DNA of 7,152 nt. Origin: Planctomycetes bacterium UBA1662. GTDB lineage: Bacteria > Planctomycetota > UBA8108. The notes beneath the pieces are model-generated. The model was given only the letters and a program-made list of their open reading frames with translations. It made no database searches and had not been told where the DNA came from. This document shows positions 1 to 6,501 of the stretch, one piece after another. The number at the start of each line of letters is the position of its first letter. The first letter of the stretch is position 1. A program made the translations under genes and the position numbers. The stretch covers positions 1 to 7,152 of the forward strand of contig DCKY01000011.1 in the NCBI GenBank assembly GCA_002320775.1, given 5' to 3'.

Positions 1-518
1 TTCACATGGGCGTTGGCAATCAGGAAGATGCGGTGCTTGGCATGGTCAAAGGCTACGAGGGTGTCGTGAAAATGAAGCTGGGCATCGGGCAGCTCCGTTT
101 CGCGGGCATGGGTATCCGGTATCTCTTCGATATAGCGAATCGTGTCGTAGCTCAGGTAGCCGACGGCCCCGCCCGTCAGCGGCGGCAGGCCGGGAACCGG
201 AACCGTCACGCAGGTGTCGATGGTGTCCTGCAGGATCTCGAAAAAATCACCCGGCAGGCTCTCCTCCTGCCCATCAGCCCTGCGCAAGGTGGTGGTCTCG
301 CCGACCGCCGACAGGGTCAGGAAGGGGTCTCCACCCAGGAAGGAATAGCGGCCGATCCTCTCTCCTCCCTCGACGCTCTCAAAAAGAAAGGAGGCGCTGT
401 CATCACGCCGCAAGCGCAGGAAGGCGATCACCGGGGTCAGGGTATCGGCGGAGAGCTCCCGGTAGACCGGGACCATCGTACCCTTGTCGGCATAGCTCTC
501 GAAATCGCGATACTGCAC
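1..518 (-). CDS. trpE: Anthranilate synthase component I, N-terminal 172 residues (3' end outside window)
   Basis: TrpE makes anthranilate from chorismate, with ammonia supplied by the glutaminase subunit (TrpG). It is the first committed step of tryptophan synthesis, in the cytoplasm. Only the N-terminal regulatory part is visible. It shows VPVYREL (residues 16-22), the Trp-binding LFESVEGG region (45-52), the equivalent of the LLES feedback site known in enteric TrpE, then GRYSFLG (56-62) and GGAVGYLSYDTIRYIE (116-131). All are family hallmarks. The catalytic chorismate-binding domain lies beyond the window. The start is taken as GTG at 518 because GGAG lies six bases upstream. An in-frame TTG five codons earlier (531-533) has no ribosome-binding site. 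The gene sits directly behind a Trp leader peptide and attenuator, which argues for trpE over pabB. Feedback inhibition by tryptophan is inferred from the conserved motif. Identity is near certain; the exact start is likely. Confidence 0.95.
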   Translation of the reverse strand, partial: MQYRDFESYADKGTMVPVYRELSADTLTPVIAFLRLRRDDSASFLFESVEGGERIGRYSFLGGDPFLTLSAVGETTTLRRADGQEESLPGDFFEILQDTIDTCVTVPVPGLPPLTGGAVGYLSYDTIRYIEEIPDTHARETELPDAQLHFHDTLVAFDHAKHRIFLIANAHV

Positions 519-524
519 AGCGCT

Positions 525-528
525 CTCC
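525..528 (-). promoter_or_regulatory. Shine-Dalgarno sequence of trpE
   Basis: GGAG read on the minus strand lies six bases before the GTG at 518-516. It decides the start: no ATG lies between the attenuator terminator and the first conserved TrpE residues, and the upstream TTG lacks such a site. It lies 15 bases past the U-tract, so it is present only on transcripts that read through the attenuator. Confidence 0.7.
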
Positions 529-542
529 AGCAAGCTCAGAAC

Positions 543-581
543 AAAAAAAAACTCCCCACCGGACTCATGATAGGTGGGGAG
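543..581 (-). terminator. trp attenuator: intrinsic terminator in the trpE leader
   Basis: On the minus strand CTCCCCACC (581-573) pairs perfectly with GGTGGGGAG (560-552) across a 12-base loop and is followed at once by nine T (551-543). This is a textbook rho-independent terminator. It lies between the stop of the Trp-containing leader peptide (606) and the trpE start (518), so its natural role is attenuation: it forms when the ribosome finishes the leader peptide and is prevented when the ribosome stalls at the Trp codons. I could not fix a unique antiterminator. Candidates complementary to part of the 5' arm are GGTGG at 619-615, inside the Trp codons, and GGGG at 606-603, just after the leader stop. 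Confidence 0.93.
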
Positions 582-599
582 GGTGAGATTGTCTCTACC
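582..599 (-). promoter_or_regulatory. Small leader hairpin immediately before the attenuator
   Basis: Minus-strand GGT-A-GAGA (599-592) can pair with TCTC-ACC (588-582) around a CAA loop, with one bulged A. It abuts the 5' arm of the terminator, so both can form together. An overlapping alternative, GTCT (602-599) with AGAC (594-591), cannot coexist with it. A further 6-bp hairpin with two G-U pairs, GATTCC/GGGGTC (615-601), spans the leader stop codon. In trp leaders such hairpins pause the polymerase or act as alternative pairing partners. Which role applies here is not determined. Confidence 0.45.
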
Positions 600-605
600 A
601 GACCC

Positions 606-680
606 CTAGGGAATCCACCACAGCACGCAAACCGCCTCCTGGGCGGGTTTCTCGCAATCTGAAAGACGCGGCGTGATCAT
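606..680 (-). CDS. trpL: trp operon leader peptide (24 residues, tandem Trp)
   Basis: A small open frame begins at ATG 680 and ends at TAG 608-606. It encodes 24 residues ending CVLWWIP, with two adjacent Trp codons (TGG TGG, 620-615) three codons before the stop. AAGGA at 692-688 lies seven bases before the ATG, a good Shine-Dalgarno sequence. The start lies about 48 bases downstream of the predicted transcription start. The stop is 24 bases before the attenuator stem, and trpE follows. Consecutive codons for the pathway's own product are the defining feature of ribosome-mediated attenuation. The peptide is a sensor of Trp-tRNA supply and is not expected to have another function. The frame is too short for usual gene callers. 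Confidence 0.93.
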   Translation of the reverse strand: MITPRLSDCEKPAQEAVCVLWWIP

Positions 681-734
681 GGCTGGTTCCTTCCAGGGGT
701 TTTGGCCGTCATCCGGCTCTTTGGACCAGATAGA

Positions 735-764
735 AGTATAAAAGTGCCGATGGGCTCAAGTCAA
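735..764 (-). promoter_or_regulatory. Sigma-70-type promoter of the trp leader/trpE
   Basis: On the minus strand TTGACT (764-759, five of six matches to the -35 consensus) is followed after 18 bases by TATACT (740-735, five of six matches to the -10 consensus). The start of transcription would be near 728, giving a leader of roughly 210 bases before trpE. The -35 box lies 24 bp past the uvrA stop codon. No clear intrinsic terminator separates uvrA from this promoter, so some read-through from uvrA into the leader is possible, still subject to the attenuator. I see no recognisable TrpR operator. Confidence 0.8.
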
Positions 765-787
765 GCCGGGCGCAGCGGGTGATAACC

Positions 788-3700
788 TCAGCCGGCCACG
801 GTGCAGGATTGCCGGGAGTTACCGATGAAGCTCTCGAGGCAGGATGCCGTCGGAGAATCCGGTGCGCCATTGATCAGCCCCGCCACAGGGCCCTGGTAAA
901 GAAGCTCCCCACCCGCATCTCCCCCACCCGGCCCAAGATCAATCATCCAGTCAGCACCGGCTATGACCTCCAGGTTGTGCTCAATCACGACCACTGCATG
1001 CCCACCGGCAGCTAGCTCTCCGAGGACCTCCACCAGCCGGGCCACGTCTCTCATATGGAGCCCCGTGGTCGGCTCATCAAAGAGATAGAGCCCGGCGCCC
1101 CGGGTGGTCTTGGATAATTCGACGGCCAGCTTGACCCGCTGGGCCTCTCCGCCGGAGAGGGTGGTGCTCGACTGGCCAAGGGTCAGGTACCCAAGCCCCA
1201 GGGAATCGAGCGCCCTGAGGGGGCGCGTCAGATCCCGAAAGGAATCGAAAAACTCGGCCGCCTCCTCCACCGTCATCTCCAGCACGTCGGCGATACTCTT
1301 GCCCTTGTAGATAATCTCCAGGGTCTCGGGATTGAAGCGGCGCCCCTGGCAGACCTCGCAATCCACCGTCATGTCAGGAAGGAAGTTCATCTCCATGCGC
1401 TTTCGACCCTGGCCAGAACAAGCATCGCAGCGGCCATCGGAAACATTGAAGGAGAAACGCCTGGCCTCCCACCCGCGGGTTTTAGCTGCGGGGGTCGCCG
1501 CGAAGATCTGCCGGATCCTGTTCCAGAAGCCGACATAGGTGGCCGGGGTGGAGCGCGGCGTTCTGCCGATGGGCCGCTGGTCCACCTCGCGCAGAGAATC
1601 GATCAGCTCGACACCATGGACCTCCCGGACACCGGCAAGCGGATCACGCAGTCCGCGGAACTGCCTGCGGATGGATCTTTCAAGCAGGTCACGCACCAGG
1701 GTCGACTTCCCCGCACCCGAGACACCCGTCACCACCGTCACGGCTCCCATGGGGATCCGTACATCGATATCCTTGAGGTTGTGCAGTGTCGCACCGCGAA
1801 CCTCGAGAAAGGCCGAGTCCTCCAGCGGATCAGCCGCAAACTCGAAACTTCTCTGGTCACGATCTCTGAAATAGCGAGCCGTCTCCGAGTTCCTGCTGGA
1901 GATAATCTCCGCCAGCGGCCCCTGGGCAACAATTTCGCCCCCATGCCGGCCGGGACCGGGCCCCATATCGATCACATGATCAGCCGCCTCGATGGTCGCA
2001 TCATCGTGCTCAATCACGTAGACGCTGTTGCCCTTGTCTCGAAGGTCTCCCAGGGTCTCCAGCAAGCGCTCGTTATCCCTGGGATGAAGACCTATGGTCG
2101 GCTCATCGAGAATGTAACAGGCTCCCCTGAGATTGGACCCCAGCGCCGCTGCGAGGCGAATACGCTGCGCCTCTCCACCTGAGAGGGTGTTGGCTGAGCG
2201 GTTAAGAGCGAGGTAATCGAGCCCCACCTCGCGCAGGAAATCCAGGCGAGAGCCGATCTCAACCAGGATCGGCTCAACGATGGGCCGGGCACGCTCGCTG
2301 ATTTCCATCCGGCTGAGGGCTTCACTGAGCTCTTCGACCGAGAGACCCGTCATCTCACCTATGCTCCTGCCGCCAACCCGTACAGCCCCCCAGCGCCGGG
2401 CGATCCGCGTCCCTCTGCAGGAAGGACATTCCATCTCGGAGCCTTTCTGCTCCAGGTACTTGTCACGGTCATCCTTTTCGAGCATGTCGATCAGCTCCGA
2501 GGTCATGGGAATGAGGCCGGGAAAGCCGGAGCGGCCCTTGCCCTCCAGCAGAATCCCCAGGGCCCGTTTACCCCAGCGTGAGAGCTTCCTCCCGTCTGTG
2601 GGAAGCCCGGCCAGCCCGGCTGTCTCCTTGAGAACAGACCGCCGCAGGCCGCGCTTGAAAGGCCATTCATCCAGGAAGGCCAGTGGGCCGTTCTTCTTTG
2701 CATCCAGCGGCGCATCCCAGTTCCCGATCAGCTTCAGGGGGTCCAACCTGTAGAACGATCCATAACCGGAACACTCCGGGCAGGAGCCATGGCGCGAATG
2801 AAAGCTGAAGTTCCTCGGATCAGGCTCATCGAAATCCCGGCTGCAGGATGGACAGGATCTATTCCTGCTCAGGAGGGTCTCGCCGCCTTCATCATCAAGG
2901 AAACGAACGACCCCGCGGCCGAGCTCCAGGGCACGAGAGAGAGCCCTCGACAGGTCGGCGGCAGCTCTCCTGGACCCGGCACCGGAAAACCTTCTGAGCA
3001 CCAGGTCAATATCATGGACCTTGTGGCGGTCGAGGCGATGCTCTTCCTCGGGAATTTCGAGCCAGCCCCCATCGATCCGAGCCTCCTCGATCCCCTCCGC
3101 CCGCGCCCTGGAAAGAACCGTGTGATGGAAGCCCTTCTTGCCGCGGATCACCGGGGCCAGCAGGGCTCCTCCGCCGGCGGCCAGCCCCCTGACCCTCTCC
3201 AGGATCTCATCAAATGACCGCGGAACCGCCTCCACATCGCATTCGGGGCAGATCTGCTCCCCCGCCCTGGTATAGAGCAGGCGAAGGAAATGGTAGACCT
3301 CGGTTACGGTACCCACCGTCGACTTCCGGCCGCCGACGGTGGTGCGCTGCTCGATCGCCACCGCCGGGGGAATTCCCTCGAGATGGTCGATATCCGGTCG
3401 ATGGAGGTCCTCAACAAACTGGCGGGCATAGGGCGACAGGCAATCGAGGTAGCGGCGTTGCCCCTCGGAGAAGACGATGTCATAGAGCAGGGATGATTTC
3501 CCCGAGCCGCTGAGCCCTGTAACGACAACGAAAGAATTGCGCGGGATCTCCGCATTGATGTTCTTGAGATTGTTCTCGCGCGCACCCACCACACGGATCA
3601 CGTTTTTTCGCCGCGCAGGCCGCCGCCGCTTCGCGGCGCCGCCGGCGGGAGAGGAAGAAAGCTTCGCCGGGCCTTCCAGCAGCTTCGCAATCCAGCGCCC

Positions 3701-6463
3701 TGTTATCGAATCTTCAGCACCGGCAAGCTCCACCGGGGTCCCACTGGCTACAAGGCGTCCGCCCCCATCTCCGCCCTCGGGCCCCAGGTCGATGAGATGG
3801 TCGGCCTGGGCAAGCACATCCACCTGGTGCTCGATAATGACCACCCCGTGCCCCCGGTCAACCAACCCGTGAAGCACCTCGAGCAACCGACGAATATCCT
3901 CGAGGTGAAGCCCCGTGGTAGGTTCATCCAGGAGGAAAAGCAGGCGGCCGCCACGCCTGGCGGCCAGCACCCGCGAGGCCAGCTTCAGGCGCTGCGATTC
4001 TCCCCCCGAGAGCGTATTGAGGGGTTGGCCGAGCTGCAGGTAGCCGAGCCCCAGCGAGCTGAGAAAGCGCAGCGTCTCCGCGAGCTTCTCCTCGTGGCTG
4101 AAGAATTCAGCCGCGTCATCGATCGTAAGCTGGAGGACCTCGTGAACATTCAGGTCCCGGTACCTGATCTCGAGCACCTCGCTGCGGAACCTGCGGCCGT
4201 CACAGGCCTCGCAGACCAGGGTGACATCGGAAAGAAACTGCATCTCAACCTGCACCATTCCCGCCCCCTTGCACTCCTCACAGCGTCCGCCCTTCACATT
4301 GAAGCTGAAGGCACCCGCATCAAAACCCGCATCAAGGGCCTCCTCCGTCAACGCGAAGAGCTTCCGGATCCGGTCAAAGACCTTGGTATAGGTGGCGGGA
4401 TTGCCCCGGGGGGTTTTGCCGATGGGAGACTGGTCGACCAGCACGAGCTCATCGATGAGCTCCAGGCCGCTGATCGAATCGACTAGCACCTCTCCATCGA
4501 CCGCAAGGCCCTGCTCCCTCTGCCAGTGGCGCCAGAGCACCTGGTGGAGCAGGGAGCTCTTTCCTGATCCGGATACCCCGCTGACCGCGGTAAAGAGATC
4601 AACCGGGATATCGAGGTCCAGACCCTGGAGATTGTTCTCCCTGGCACCCCTGATTCGCAGGCACCGTGACCTGGCCGGCTTGCGGCGTTTTTTTCGGGAG
4701 GCCGCCACCTGCGTATCTCCACGCAGATAGGCACCGGTGAGTGATTTCCTGCAGGCCCTCACCTTGTCGATTCCCCCGGCGACAACCACCTGCCCCCCGG
4801 CACTTCCTGAGCCAGGCCCCATATCGATGACGTGGTCGGCAGCGGCGATAATCTCCGGGTCGTGCTCCACGACAACCACCGTATTGCCGCGGTCGCGAAC
4901 CTGGCGGAGGATCTCGAGCAGGCGGGCGTTATCCCGCGCATGCAGACCGATGGACGGCTCGTCGAGAACAAAGAGGGTATCGACCAGTGACGCCCCGAGA
5001 GCAGCCGTCAGGTTGACCCGCTCCACCTCTCCTCCCGAGAGGGTACGGGACTGCCTGTCGAGCGACAGGTAGCCGAGGCCGACTGACTGCAGATAACCCA
5101 GCCGCGAGGAGATCTCCTCCACAACGAGCCGCTCGGGCCGCTGAAGGTCCTCCGCCTCGATGCCGGAAAGAAGCTCGACGCCCGAGCGCACCGGAAGTTT
5201 CCAGAAATCGGGCAGCGTCACCCCCCCGACCCGGAAGCAGAAGGCCTCCGGCCTCAGGCGGCCTCCCTTGCAGGACGGGCATTCGTTGAAGCCCCTGTAG
5301 CGTGACAGGAGGACCCGAATGTGCATCCTGTATTTCTTGCGTTCGAGGCTGCGAAAATAGCCCTTCGCCCCCGACCAGCCGCGGCCCCCGCCTTCGATAA
5401 CGAAGTCCCTCTCCTCCTCGGAGAGCTCCTCCCAGGGAGTGTCCATATCGACTCCGCGGTCATCACAGGCATTCCTGCACCTCGTACGCCACTGACTCGA
5501 ACGCTTTCCCTTGGCTCTCCACGGCTTGATGGCGCCGGCGCGAAGCGACAGCCGGCGGTCCGGAACCACCCGGCCCCAGTCGATCTCGATAATCCTGCCG
5601 AACCCGCGGCACTCTTCACAGGCGCCGTAGGGAGTATTGAAGGAGAAAAGGCCCGGGGTAGGATTCGGCAGGGCGACATCACAGGCCGAGCAACGCAGGC
5701 CGCGGATGAAATCCCTCGAGCCGCGCGCAGTGACAAGCCTCAACCTGCCGTGGGCGACCTTGAAGGCCTGCTCGATCGAATCCACCCGGCGCTGCCTCGA
5801 GGCAGTCCGCTTCGACAGGCGGTCAACAACGATATCGACACGGCCTCTTTCGAGATCTTCGGCGCAAAGCTCCGTAATGCGAAGAACCTCGCCGTCTCGA
5901 AGAAAACGCAGAAACCCCTGCCCCTGGAAGGCGGAGGAGACCACCTCGACAGATTCAAAACCCCCGAGTGGAACGGGTGCCACGATAAGGACCGGCCAGT
6001 CCGAAGGCTCAAGACCGGCGAGGCACTCCAGCACCTCTGATGTATTCTCGGGCTCGATCTCCTCGCCGCACTCCGGACAGTAGCCCCTTGAGCAGCGCGA
6101 ATAGAGCAGCTTGAGGTAGTCATTGATGCCGGTCATCGTACCCACGGTTGAGCGGGAGGACTTCACCGCCCCGGACTGGTCGATGGCTACGGCCGGGGGG
6201 ATCCCCTCGATCGAATCCGCATCGGGGCGCGTGAACCGGTCAAGGAACTGGCGCGTATAGGCCGAGAAGGTCTCCACGTAGCGCCGCTGCCCCTCGGCGT
6301 AGAGCGTATCGAAGGCCAGGCTGGATTTCCCGGAGCCGCTCACGCCGGTAACGACCGTGAGCTTCCCGAGGGGAATATCGATGTCGATATCGTTCAGGTT
6401 ATTCTGGCGAAGTCCGCGCAGCCGGATGGCGTCCCTGCCGTTTCGAGAGTTACTCGCGCACAT
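788..6463 (-). CDS. uvrA: Tandem-duplicated UvrA (double excinuclease ABC subunit A), 1,891 residues
   Basis: UvrA is the damage-sensing ATPase of nucleotide excision repair. It acts as a dimer on DNA and loads UvrB. Canonical UvrA is about 940 residues; this chain holds two complete copies, residues 1-928 and 955-1891. Four Walker A motifs lie at 40-47, 629-636, 983-990 and 1580-1587, with lysines K46, K635, K989 and K1586. ABC signatures lie near 475, 818, 1427 and 1769, Walker B Asp-Glu at 501, 846, 1453 and 1796, and switch histidines at 534, 879, 1486 and 1829. Each copy has the two C-x2-C-x19/20-C-x2-C zinc modules (258/261/282/285 and 728/731/751/754; 1204/1207/1228/1231 and 1679/1682/1702/1705) and the extra CPxC pairs at 129, 395, 1072 and 1346. 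Copy 2 keeps APVIRGKKGFHH in the UvrB-contact region; copy 1 has APVPLGGFES there and LSGGEVERV instead of LSGGEAQR. ATG 6463 is chosen because the conserved fold begins at residue 13; its ribosome-binding site is weak. No SOS-like box was recognised. Chlamydial UvrA (about 1,800 residues) is a known double form. Confidence 0.95.
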   Translation of the reverse strand: MCASNSRNGRDAIRLRGLRQNNLNDIDIDIPLGKLTVVTGVSGSGKSSLAFDTLYAEGQRRYVETFSAYTRQFLDRFTRPDADSIEGIPPAVAIDQSGAVKSSRSTVGTMTGINDYLKLLYSRCSRGYCPECGEEIEPENTSEVLECLAGLEPSDWPVLIVAPVPLGGFESVEVVSSAFQGQGFLRFLRDGEVLRITELCAEDLERGRVDIVVDRLSKRTASRQRRVDSIEQAFKVAHGRLRLVTARGSRDFIRGLRCSACDVALPNPTPGLFSFNTPYGACEECRGFGRIIEIDWGRVVPDRRLSLRAGAIKPWRAKGKRSSQWRTRCRNACDDRGVDMDTPWEELSEEERDFVIEGGGRGWSGAKGYFRSLERKKYRMHIRVLLSRYRGFNECPSCKGGRLRPEAFCFRVGGVTLPDFWKLPVRSGVELLSGIEAEDLQRPERLVVEEISSRLGYLQSVGLGYLSLDRQSRTLSGGEVERVNLTAALGASLVDTLFVLDEPSIGLHARDNARLLEILRQVRDRGNTVVVVEHDPEIIAAADHVIDMGPGSGSAGGQVVVAGGIDKVRACRKSLTGAYLRGDTQVAASRKKRRKPARSRCLRIRGARENNLQGLDLDIPVDLFTAVSGVSGSGKSSLLHQVLWRHWQREQGLAVDGEVLVDSISGLELIDELVLVDQSPIGKTPRGNPATYTKVFDRIRKLFALTEEALDAGFDAGAFSFNVKGGRCEECKGAGMVQVEMQFLSDVTLVCEACDGRRFRSEVLEIRYRDLNVHEVLQLTIDDAAEFFSHEEKLAETLRFLSSLGLGYLQLGQPLNTLSGGESQRLKLASRVLAARRGGRLLFLLDEPTTGLHLEDIRRLLEVLHGLVDRGHGVVIIEHQVDVLAQADHLIDLGPEGGDGGGRLVASGTPVELAGAEDSITGRWIAKLLEGPAKLSSSPAGGAAKRRRPARRKNVIRVVGARENNLKNINAEIPRNSFVVVTGLSGSGKSSLLYDIVFSEGQRRYLDCLSPYARQFVEDLHRPDIDHLEGIPPAVAIEQRTTVGGRKSTVGTVTEVYHFLRLLYTRAGEQICPECDVEAVPRSFDEILERVRGLAAGGGALLAPVIRGKKGFHHTVLSRARAEGIEEARIDGGWLEIPEEEHRLDRHKVHDIDLVLRRFSGAGSRRAAADLSRALSRALELGRGVVRFLDDEGGETLLSRNRSCPSCSRDFDEPDPRNFSFHSRHGSCPECSGYGSFYRLDPLKLIGNWDAPLDAKKNGPLAFLDEWPFKRGLRRSVLKETAGLAGLPTDGRKLSRWGKRALGILLEGKGRSGFPGLIPMTSELIDMLEKDDRDKYLEQKGSEMECPSCRGTRIARRWGAVRVGGRSIGEMTGLSVEELSEALSRMEISERARPIVEPILVEIGSRLDFLREVGLDYLALNRSANTLSGGEAQRIRLAAALGSNLRGACYILDEPTIGLHPRDNERLLETLGDLRDKGNSVYVIEHDDATIEAADHVIDMGPGPGRHGGEIVAQGPLAEIISSRNSETARYFRDRDQRSFEFAADPLEDSAFLEVRGATLHNLKDIDVRIPMGAVTVVTGVSGAGKSTLVRDLLERSIRRQFRGLRDPLAGVREVHGVELIDSLREVDQRPIGRTPRSTPATYVGFWNRIRQIFAATPAAKTRGWEARRFSFNVSDGRCDACSGQGRKRMEMNFLPDMTVDCEVCQGRRFNPETLEIIYKGKSIADVLEMTVEEAAEFFDSFRDLTRPLRALDSLGLGYLTLGQSSTTLSGGEAQRVKLAVELSKTTRGAGLYLFDEPTTGLHMRDVARLVEVLGELAAGGHAVVVIEHNLEVIAGADWMIDLGPGGGDAGGELLYQGPVAGLINGAPDSPTASCLESFIGNSRQSCTVAG
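3602..3679 (-). other. Basic linker joining the two UvrA copies, ending in an A AAA AAC heptamer
   Basis: Residues 929-954 of the double UvrA form a Ser/Pro/Ala- and Arg-rich stretch (KRRRPARRK at 945-953) between the last ABC domain of copy 1 and the first strand of copy 2. The codons CGA AAA AAC (3610-3602) place A AAA AAC exactly in the X XXY YYZ register of -1 frameshift sites. Just upstream, CGCCGC-GAA-GCGGCG (3638-3624) can form a GC hairpin. A -1 slip would add about 40 residues and stop at 3482-3480, giving one UvrA module of about 990 residues. Linker and heptamer are seen directly; frameshifting is inference. Confidence 0.6.
4664..4723 (-). other. Basic inter-domain linker in UvrA copy 1, with an A AAA AAA heptamer
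   Basis: Residues 581-600 connect the two ABC domains of copy 1 and contain RKKRRKPARSR (590-600). They resemble the central linker KRRRPARRK, and both lead straight into a GARENNL motif. The codons CGA AAA AAA (4696-4688) give seven consecutive A, again in the register of a -1 slip. A slip here would end after about 29 codons, leaving only the first ABC domain. The equivalent joint in copy 2 (about 1535-1550) is neither basic nor A-rich. Confidence 0.55.
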
Positions 6464-6501
6464 GGCTTCGATTTACCCGACCTTGAAAAAAATGCAAGCC
6501 C

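Noticed and set aside
1..518. pabB (aminodeoxychorismate synthase) instead of trpE
   Set aside because: The N-terminal motifs fit TrpE, and the gene is preceded by a tandem-Trp leader peptide and attenuator.
6..662. Plus-strand open frame of 218 codons at the left edge
   Set aside because: It is antisense to trpE, trpL and the attenuator. Its translation resembles no family I know, whereas the minus strand gives clear TrpE motifs and a Trp leader.
3624..3638. GC hairpin as a transcription terminator inside uvrA
   Set aside because: On the minus strand it is followed by GC-rich sequence and then an A-run instead of a T-run, and the reading frame continues through it. It is retained only as context for the linker.
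1539..6083. Many plus-strand and out-of-frame minus-strand open frames of 70-240 codons inside uvrA
   Set aside because: They are shadows of a GC-rich coding frame. They lack conserved motifs and ribosome-binding sites and overlap strongly conserved UvrA sequence.
6464..6501. SOS/LexA box or separate promoter for uvrA
   Set aside because: No CTGT-N8-ACAG pattern and no paired -35/-10 hexamers of reasonable quality were found. The best candidate, TTGCCC with TGCATT, matches the -10 consensus at only three positions.
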